The position numbers and the translations under genes are program-made. A DNA stretch of 64,000 bases from contig JAAAJB010000078.1 of assembly GCA_016098155.1 (NCBI GenBank), positions 1 through 64,000 on the forward strand. The letters are read 5' to 3'. Origin of the DNA: Actinomortierella ambigua (Eukaryota > Mortierellomycota > Mortierellomycetes > Mortierellales > Mortierellaceae). This document shows positions 57,347-64,000 of the stretch, piece by piece (within the stretch, counting starts at the first letter, position 1; each line of letters opens with the position of its first letter). Below the pieces are notes generated by a model that did not search any database, was not told where the DNA came from, and saw only the letters and a list, made by a program, of their open reading frames with translations.

Positions 57347-58445
57347 GTGGAATGCGAGACAATCTGAGGCAGAATGGAAAAGATTGAGAATGAACAGGAG
57401 AATGAGATGGTCAGGGGCAGAGCCAGCTGAATGAATGGAAAGAGTCAAGTGGAAAAGAGACGGAAGAGAGGCAAAAGAGAGAGAAAGAGAAGGGCGACCA
57501 GGGAGTTCAAACAACAGAGTGAGGTGAGAGAGTAAGTATGAGAGCGAGAGAGGAAGAGAGGAGAAAGGAGAAAAGTGGCGGGAAAAAAAAACAAGCAGCG
57601 TAGCGAGAGTGTGCGTAAGGGACAAGTACTGGACAAAGAGAAGAAAAGGAGTATGTGTGTACAATTGGATGTGACAGAGTAGGAGTTGAGTCTGGTGAGC
57701 GAAAGAGAGTGAAAGAGAGTGTGAGTGAGAGAGTGAGAGTGAGAGAGACAGAGAGAGCAAGAGAGAGAGAGAGAGAGAGAGAGTAAGAGTGAAAGAGAGA
57801 GAGCGAGCAAGAGTGAGTGAGAGAGAGTGAATGGGGAGAATGAGGATCAAGTAAGCATGGCATGCGAATGACCTTTGCGCTTGCTTTCAGGTCCGCCTTT
57901 GTTCGTTCGCTCTTCCGCACGTTCTCTTTTTTGGGCGCCTGCCCTGAGCAATCACCGGCCACCCACAGGGGCGCGCGCGCCTGTCGATGTGTGGGTGGAG
58001 GAAGATCAAATAAAAAAAGGGGGGGGGGGGGGCTGGGAGCCCTTGCTGGCTGGACCCATCACAGGGTATCGCAGGACGTAAGAGGGAGGTGGCTGAGTCC
58101 CAAAAGACCGGGTTGTGTGGACAGCTGTGGAGAGTGTTTGCAGCTCTGTCTGTCCGCCTGCTGGCAGCCTGTCTATCTTGTCTGTCAGTTCTGTCTGTCT
58201 GCCTGTCCACCTACACTGACTGCCTTCCTGCTGTGTGTAGATGCGCAGAATTCGAGGGCGAGTTTGTCTTTCTCTCTCTCTTTCTCTCTCACTCTCTCTC
58301 CCCTTGTCTCAACGATCTGCTGCATTCACCTCTTCCCACCATTACCACCCACCCGCCATCACATCAGGTCCACAACTCCGCCTCTCGCCCTTCTCAATCC
58401 TCATTCTCTCCTGCTCTCCCTCCCCTCCCCTCATCCTACGGAACC
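57347..58445. promoter_or_regulatory. Divergent leaders of the 57.3-kb gene and the 58.4-kb gene
   Basis: The minus strand is ATG-free from 57347 to 57855 and the plus strand from 58244 to 58445. Both are pyrimidine-rich on the respective coding strand (plus strand GA-rich at 57360-57840, CT-rich at 58255-58430). A GA repeat lies at 57761-57783, G- and A-runs at 58010-58032, and degenerate CTGTCTGT-type repeats at 58140-58205. Confidence 0.5.
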
Positions 58446-60738
58446 ATGCTAACAATCCCCTCGGCGTCAGAAGCGCTCTCTCTGGCAAGTCGTCTTCTTT
58501 AGCTCGACACTCCGACCATCTTTCTCTCCTCCCTTCCCCACATACCTCAATTCTTGTTGTTGGACGATGACGACTGACACTTGCACTCCACACCCTCCTC
58601 TTGTTTTTGTGCTTTGCTGTCCTGCTCTTCTTTGCGCTCCAAACCACTATTCATGACAGGCCCAGTTCATCATTGCCTCTCGAGTATCGGGGCGCTTTCA
58701 TGACATTCTGTCGATGGCCACCGACCCTTTAAAGCAGCGAGTGCACTTTCTGGCCATGCCGGATCGATCGAACCTGCCACAACTGCTGCAGTGGGATCTT
58801 CCTTGGACTTCGACCTCGACCTTGACCGACTGTACCTGTCTCTCAACCTTTGAATTGGAAACCTATCTGCACAAGCATTGGAGCGCCGAGCAGTTTCACC
58901 TCCCAGTCCCTCCAGGCCTGACACCAATTTACACAGGGTTAACCCTATCCACATGGGATGATGTCGTCCCGGTCTATGTCCAACGGACAGATCAAGAGAC
59001 CCTGCAGGCAATGGTCCTCCTTGGCCAGCAAGGGCACTGCAAGGTGTTCATGATCCTTCGCGCCGAAACTGCAGTCGAGGACGAGGACGAAGTGGAAACC
59101 GGTGAGGAGAAGGACGGAGGAAAAGGCACCAGCCCTAAACTAAATCAACAACAAGATAAGCATTTTTTGGGAGGTGACAAAGGACGAGAGCCCACTCTCT
59201 GCCCCTCCTCCACACAATGGCTCAACTCAGATCTTGCACAATCATTACCATTATCGACCCCTTGTCGAACTAGTGGTGGTGGTTGTAGTGGTAGTGGTAG
59301 TGGTGCCAATAGCAACTCGCCTTCCACTTCAACATCAAAAGGACCGCCAGTGGTTCGTTCCATCTGGAAGTACCACGACATCCGCGTCCATCATGACCCT
59401 TCAGAGGCCTGGGTTTCAAATCTGACAAAGGCGTGGGACCTCATTTCCGACAACGCTACTCGTACCACTGCTACCACTGCGGCCACGGCTGCCGACACGA
59501 CCAGCACTTGCATGACCAGTGTAGCCCATGTCCAGAAGGAAACAACAAGGGCCAACCACGACCACGGCCGTGAGGGGGGCGAAGACGAAGATGATGACGA
59601 TGACGACTACTGGGGCCAGTATGGTGATGGCGAGGAGGAAGCGTCATCGGGCGATAGCAACAATCTTGATCAGGATCAAGCCTGTCTCGACGACCTTTCG
59701 TCGTCGACGTCAACGTCATCAGAGGCTACGGAGGAAGACGATGGTTCGGACTCGGACGACGATTATTGGGGACAATATGGTGACAGCGACCACCCTAGCG
59801 ACAGCAGCAACAACGGAGGCAAGAGCACCACGAGTGCGACCAGCAGCAGCAGCAGCAGCAGCGACCATACCGACCCGTCCAGTACCGCCGCCGTGGCTGC
59901 TGCCTCCAGCGTTGATGATGGGGCTTCCTATCCCCTCACAGCCTCAGCTCTGCGGCAACAACTGGAGGAAGAGCAGATCAAGGCTCGGCAGCTGCGATCC
60001 GACAGCCTTAGTACCCAAGTGGATCCCACAATGTTGTCCTCCATCTTGCAGATGCTTGCCAGTGACAGTCTTGGGTCCCTGGAGGACTCTGACCACAACG
60101 TCATGGTGGATCTAGCGGAACAAGACCAAGAGCTCCAGCACACAGACCAAGGCCGAGGCCAAGACCTCCGATATCAAGAGCTGGACCACCGAGAAGGAGA
60201 AGCACAAGAAGATGTTCGACCCTTGCATGCAGGCATCCAAGAGGAAGACTCGCCATTGAGTGTTTTGACATCTCCTTCTCACGCAAGCAGCAGGAAAATG
60301 CAAGTTCAGGAGGAAAACAAACTCCGCCCCGGCTCTGCATCACCATCGCCATCAGTATCAGCAGGATTGTCGTCTTTACAAGTCGTCACCACCACCAGCA
60401 GCACCAACAACGCCAACACCAACACCACCACCACCACCACCACTACCCACCATTTCACTCCCCACTCTTCCCATCCCATGCATCACCACCCTGCTTCCCA
60501 TGCCGGCTCTGATCACGCACGCGAACCGCTTTCGCCGACGTCGATCTCCAACTCACCCTCGTACCCGACCTACTGCCAGATCCCATTGGTAGAGGACAAC
60601 AACGATCACAAGCAGCAGCTCCATACGTCTATGGACGATTTGGTCCAGTTGGCTTGTCGCGCGGGATACACCAAGCATCAACTCTTGCAGCTGATCGACC
60701 AGCAGTTCTCGGCACATGAAAGAGCATGTCAGCATTAG
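58446..60738 (+). CDS. Unrecognised fungal protein with duplicated acidic-aromatic motif
   Basis: Two exons (58446-58484, 58660-60738) give about 705 aa. I do not recognise a named domain. The N-terminal 130 residues look globular (FIIASRVSGRFHDILSMATD, VHFLAMPDRSNLPQLLQWDL, FHLPVPPGLTPIYTGLTL). The remainder is acidic, Ser/Thr-rich and probably disordered. DDDYWGQYGD occurs twice (about residues 310-325 and 362-377). A helical C-terminus (MDDLVQLACRAGYTKHQLLQLIDQQF) suggests a small interaction domain. The first intron would be GC-AG (donor GCAAGT at 58485, acceptor GACAG ending 58659). The frame of exon 2 is closed by a stop just before that acceptor, so an upstream exon is needed for the AQFIIASR segment; otherwise translation would start at the ATG at 58714. 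Confidence 0.7.
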
Positions 60739-61084
60739 AAACAAAAAAATATTCGCGCTTGTGTACAAAAACAAAAAAGACTTTTAGCCAACTTCCTCGT
60801 CATAGAGTGTTAAGAGAAAAAAATATCATATTATTATAAAAGTATTAGAGTATGTGTCTTTTTCGCTCTCAACCTACAGAGAAGGCAGGGGTTGAGGTTA
60901 CAAAAAAAAAAAGGGCAATTGGGGAGGAATCAACAGGCAAAACGGAAAAAAAAATAGAGGGAATGAGCGATGAGCGGGGAAAAAAGCAGAAGGTTTCCAC
61001 GAAGAGGGCAAGTCGCTGTTGGTGTATCACAACATATTTCGTGTGTGGGTAGCGGTGTGGCGTCTGTGTGTGTATTGCACTCCT
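60739..61084. other. Convergent 3' flanks (58.4-kb gene / lipase)
   Basis: AT-rich at 60810-60850, then purine-rich with A-runs. No gene and no clear AATAAA. Confidence 0.5.
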
Positions 61085-62658
61085 TCAGTATCCACAGTTG
61101 TAAAGCCGTGTCGCAATGTTCATGTACAACTCGACGGCATTAAAAGGCTTCTGGGTCGGTCCGAGCTTCAACCGCCACCGATTATTCAGATCCCAATGGT
61201 CGGCCTCCACCGTCTCGACATACTGACCCCACTGGGCGCTCGACAGTGACACCAGCCCGTCATTCGCGCCTTCTTTTGCCTTGATCACCTCCCACGGAAG
61301 TCCTAGCGGCATGTAGAGCGGAATGGATCCCGCCGACGCGCCATACGAGTAGTAAGCCACCGTTGGGTCATCCGGCGTGTTTGGGTTGAACACCTCCTGA
61401 CAGTATGTTGTGGTCAGGTTTGAGTACGCTGGAGTGTCTAGTAGTGGGATCAGCCGCTCCAGTAATGGGCTGATTGGGTGATTCCCCACTAGTCGCCGTG
61501 CCTGTGGCGATGATGGTGATGGTGATGGTGATGGCGTTGCTGGTGCGGCTGTGGTTGTGGCAGCTGTGGACGAAATGGATCCTGTTGGGTGGTGATGACT
61601 GGCCGTATGCTCCGAGGTCGATGATTCTACGGCCATGCTCGCTGTCACTGTCGCTGCAGTAAAGGCGGTGGCACGGCCCAGATAGCGCATAACCTCCTCG
61701 TCACTCTGTTGAACCTCTCCCACGCCAAAGTGGTCGCGACACCAGTCCATGAAGGGCGAGCCGCGATGCGGGGTCGACAGCGTCGTAAGCGACGACACAC
61801 TGTACGTCTTGTCCCGGATGTGGCTGATGAGGTACCGGCAGTCCAATCCACCCTGATATGCAGCAAACCAACATGTGATGTGAAATGAGAGTTAGCGACG
61901 TTGTCAAGCGTGCGAAAGAGAGAGAGAGAGGGCAAGAGGCGAAAGGGGCCTTAAAAGAGAATGGTGAATGAATGTCTTGACTCTCAACGTGTAGACCTTA
62001 CCATGGAGTGAGCAAGCAGATTAACGGGCATACCCTCGACGGTAGATGTCAGCATCTGATGCAACTCTTCGGCTCGCCGACGAATGGCGCCCGTCCTGCA
62101 CAGTTAACGAGAGACAAAGAGAGAGAGAGAGACAGACAGACATGATGATAATGTTTCAGTCAAGGTTAGGGTTCAAGATGGATATAGAAATCTCGACCCC
62201 ACAAATTTTCGTTTGAGCCAGGGGGGGGAGAGAGAGGGCAGGCAGGGGCACCTGATCCTGTAGAACCTCAGTCAACATTGTCATGCATATTGGTGGCCCT
62301 CATTTCCCAACAAGTTCCCAGCAACAACAGCCAACCACATGACCCAAAGGCTCAGTGTCCGGATGACCACCTTGGTATCAAGTAAATGGCCCATAACGTG
62401 ATCTTCCTTACCTCGACACCCGCGCGACAAAGACTTTTGCCCCAAGCTTTTTCAAGGCCTTTTGAATCCCGCTCCAGTAATGGATCTGCAAATGTGGGAT
62501 CGCCTCTGGTCCGATTTTGTCAAAGCCAAATAGTCCTAATGACGTGATAAAAAACAAATACTTGAGTGAAAGGGGAACCATGTTTGCCACTTGTTGCCCA
62601 ATAAAGACCTATCTCCTGTCTGGGTCTGCCTTCAATAACAGGCAAAGGCGGGGGAAGG

Positions 62659-62690
<32 letters not shown>

Positions 62691-63214
62691 CATGTCTCGG
62701 TAAGGAAGTGAGACGCCTGTGTTTCTCCCGCGCTTTCCTCTCTGCCCCTTCCGCCCCCCCCTTGGGTGCCTAAAAACCTCCACGCCGCCCCCCAAGCACA
62801 CATACCATGGCAGAGAACAATTGGGTGTCTTGGTGCCACATAGTCCCGTGTCACGGGTCGAGGAAGAGTGTACTTGAAGCCACGCTCGAGGTCCCTCCAA
62901 GGCTGAAGCGATGGGTACGGGTCAGCAAAACCACTGGCTTGGGCAAAGGCCTGGCTTTGGCTCTGACCCTGACTCTGGTTCTGGGTCAGGTTCTGGCTCT
63001 GTTGCTGGCTCAGGTTCTGGTTCTGGCAGCTTGCTGAGGCGTCGCGCTTTTGCTGGCGCTGGCGGTGCTGGTGCTGGTGTTGGTGCTGGGCACATTCTTC
63101 CTTCAGACCAAAACCTGCCCGGAGTGACGTGAGGGCACTGCTGGTGGCATTCACTGTGGCCGAGAAGGATGCTCGAATGTGGGAAGAAATGAGAGTGGTT
63201 GCATTGAGGAGCAT
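61085..63214 (-). CDS. TGL2: Triacylglycerol lipase, Tgl2-like alpha/beta hydrolase
   Basis: Four exons (63214-62806, 62535-62412, 62095-62002, 61852-61085) give about 464 aa. The N-terminal 110 residues are Ser/Gln/His-rich (Gln-Asn-Leu and Gln-Ser repeats). The hydrolase begins at HPIVLCHGLFGFDKIGP (oxyanion HG motif formed across splice 1). The nucleophile elbow AHSMGG is formed exactly across splice 3, followed by LDCRYLISH and LTTLSTPHRGSPFMDW. The acid is probably Asp in EGANDGLVS and the base His in EADHWDLN. Known: this is the bacterial-type lipase family to which yeast mitochondrial Tgl2 belongs. Mitochondrial import is possible but the N-terminus is not a clean presequence. A Ser/Thr/Pro/Ala insertion of about 60 residues interrupts the core after RATAFTAATV. 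Phases 1, 2 and 0 are all consistent. Confidence 0.92.
62656..62691 (+). repeat. (GA)n microsatellite in lipase intron 1
   Basis: GA repeat, which is a CT tract on the coding strand, inside the 270-nt first intron. Confidence 0.85.
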
Positions 63215-64000
63215 TGGGGGCGGGAAGGGGTCACGAAAAATAAAAAAATTAAAGAGTGATGAGCATGTGGGTCGAGCAACCCCGGATGCAAGCTCGAAGA
63301 AGTGCGTCTATCGAGACGTGCGCGGAACCGTCCTTGACAGGGAGGGGAAATAGACGATGGGGGGTGGTGAACAAGGGTGGTTATGCGAAAGTGTTTGGAG
63401 TGTTTGTGCAAGGCTGAAAAAAAAAGAAGAATGTCGGTGTTGGGGTTGTGGACAGAAGGGGTGAAAGAGAGAAATTTAAAAGAGTCTGTGGCTGGTCTCC
63501 AGTTTCCTGCATGGGCTTCGAAAACGCCAAACCTTGCTGCCCACCCACGGGTCCTTTGTGGGCCATGTGTAAGGGGGGGGCAACATGGCTCCCTCCTTCC
63601 CCTGACAAGCGTGGGTCAAAGAAGCGAGATGCCCCCTCCTCGTCATTCACACGCTGCACACCAAGTTGCTAGATTCTGTTGGGGCACTGGCCCCAGGAGA
63701 GACAATTCGTCTGCCTTTTCGCACGCACTCAGCAGAGGTTTCGAATTTGAATAAAAGGAAAATGGGACGCCTTAGCATCTGAGCAAAAATTTACTGTTGG
63801 AATAGGATATAGTACACAAAGACGACAGCTACAATACTGTACATCTTTTCTCATTGGCAAACCGTGCCAACCCTCCTTCCTCACCTTAGTGGCAAGGAAG
63901 AAGACCGGGGGGAAAATAGAGCCACCTCGACTCTTGATATGTATGTCCAACATGAACCTCATACTTTGCTTCTCTCTCTCTCACAAGAACAATAAAGGGA
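63215..64000. other. No recognisable gene at the right edge
   Basis: Presumed lipase promoter, then mixed sequence. Frames up to 125 codons (63377-63754) show no family features. A neighbouring gene may lie beyond the window. Confidence 0.5.

Overview
The window reads as nuclear DNA of an early-diverging filamentous fungus, most likely Mortierellomycota (Mortierella or a relative). This is an inference from gene content and architecture; no marker locus is present. Support comes from short GT-AG introns, very long Gln, Ser, Gly and Pro homopolymers in regulators, a secreted or GPI-anchored chitin deacetylase, a cyanide-resistant alternative oxidase, an SREBP with two membrane spans, TCP11, WASP and VAP proteins, and tandem beta-lactamase-fold hydrolases. 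There are no bacterial-style operons, no CRISPR and no recognisable transposon.

Layout, left to right: 1-1.7 kb, no gene. 1.7-3.3 kb, mitochondrial carrier (-), divergent from an F-box/LRR protein (+, 3.7-6.9 kb). 7.6-10.6 kb, kelch-type single-pass membrane protein (+). 11.2-13.2 kb, bHLH factor (-) with a leader of about 1 kb free of AUG. 14.3-20.3 kb, a stretch of simple repeats without a recognisable gene. 20.3-25.2 kb, two tandem beta-lactamase-like paralogs (+), only the second with a signal-peptide exon. 25.6-27.5 kb, CCCH/FG nucleoporin (+). 27.9-28.9 kb, mitochondrial GatC (-). 29.4-31.4 kb, VAP/Scs2 (-), divergent from WASP/Las17 (+, 32.1-34.9 kb). 35.8-37.0 kb, alternative oxidase (+), convergent with a chitin deacetylase (-, 37.2-39.0 kb). 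40.8-45.3 kb, SREBP-like bHLH membrane factor (+), convergent with a TCP11/Sok1 protein (-, 45.6-51.4 kb). 51.4-56.4 kb, AUG-free leader, then repeats. 56.4-57.3 kb, an unrecognised short gene (-). 58.4-60.7 kb, an unrecognised acidic protein (+) whose first intron appears to be GC-AG. 61.1-63.2 kb, Tgl2-type lipase (-).

The genes do not form one pathway. Several act at membranes (VAP, WASP, SREBP, lipase), at the cell surface (chitin deacetylase, kelch receptor-like protein, secreted hydrolase) or in mitochondria (carrier, GatC, AOX, possibly the lipase). SREBP and AOX are both associated with oxygen or respiratory stress in other fungi, but no direct link can be read here.

The most unusual signal is not a gene. 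Upstream of several start codons lie long leaders that contain no AUG in any frame on the coding strand, although the opposite strand of the same DNA is rich in ATG. The longest runs are about 2.46 kb (TCP11 gene), 1.04 kb (bHLH gene), 0.62 kb (SREBP) and 0.5 kb (unrecognised gene at 57.3 kb). These leaders help fix start codons, and two of them remain open in frame with the main protein, which raises the possibility of non-AUG-initiated extended isoforms. All splice junctions here were inferred by reading frame and consensus, without transcript data.
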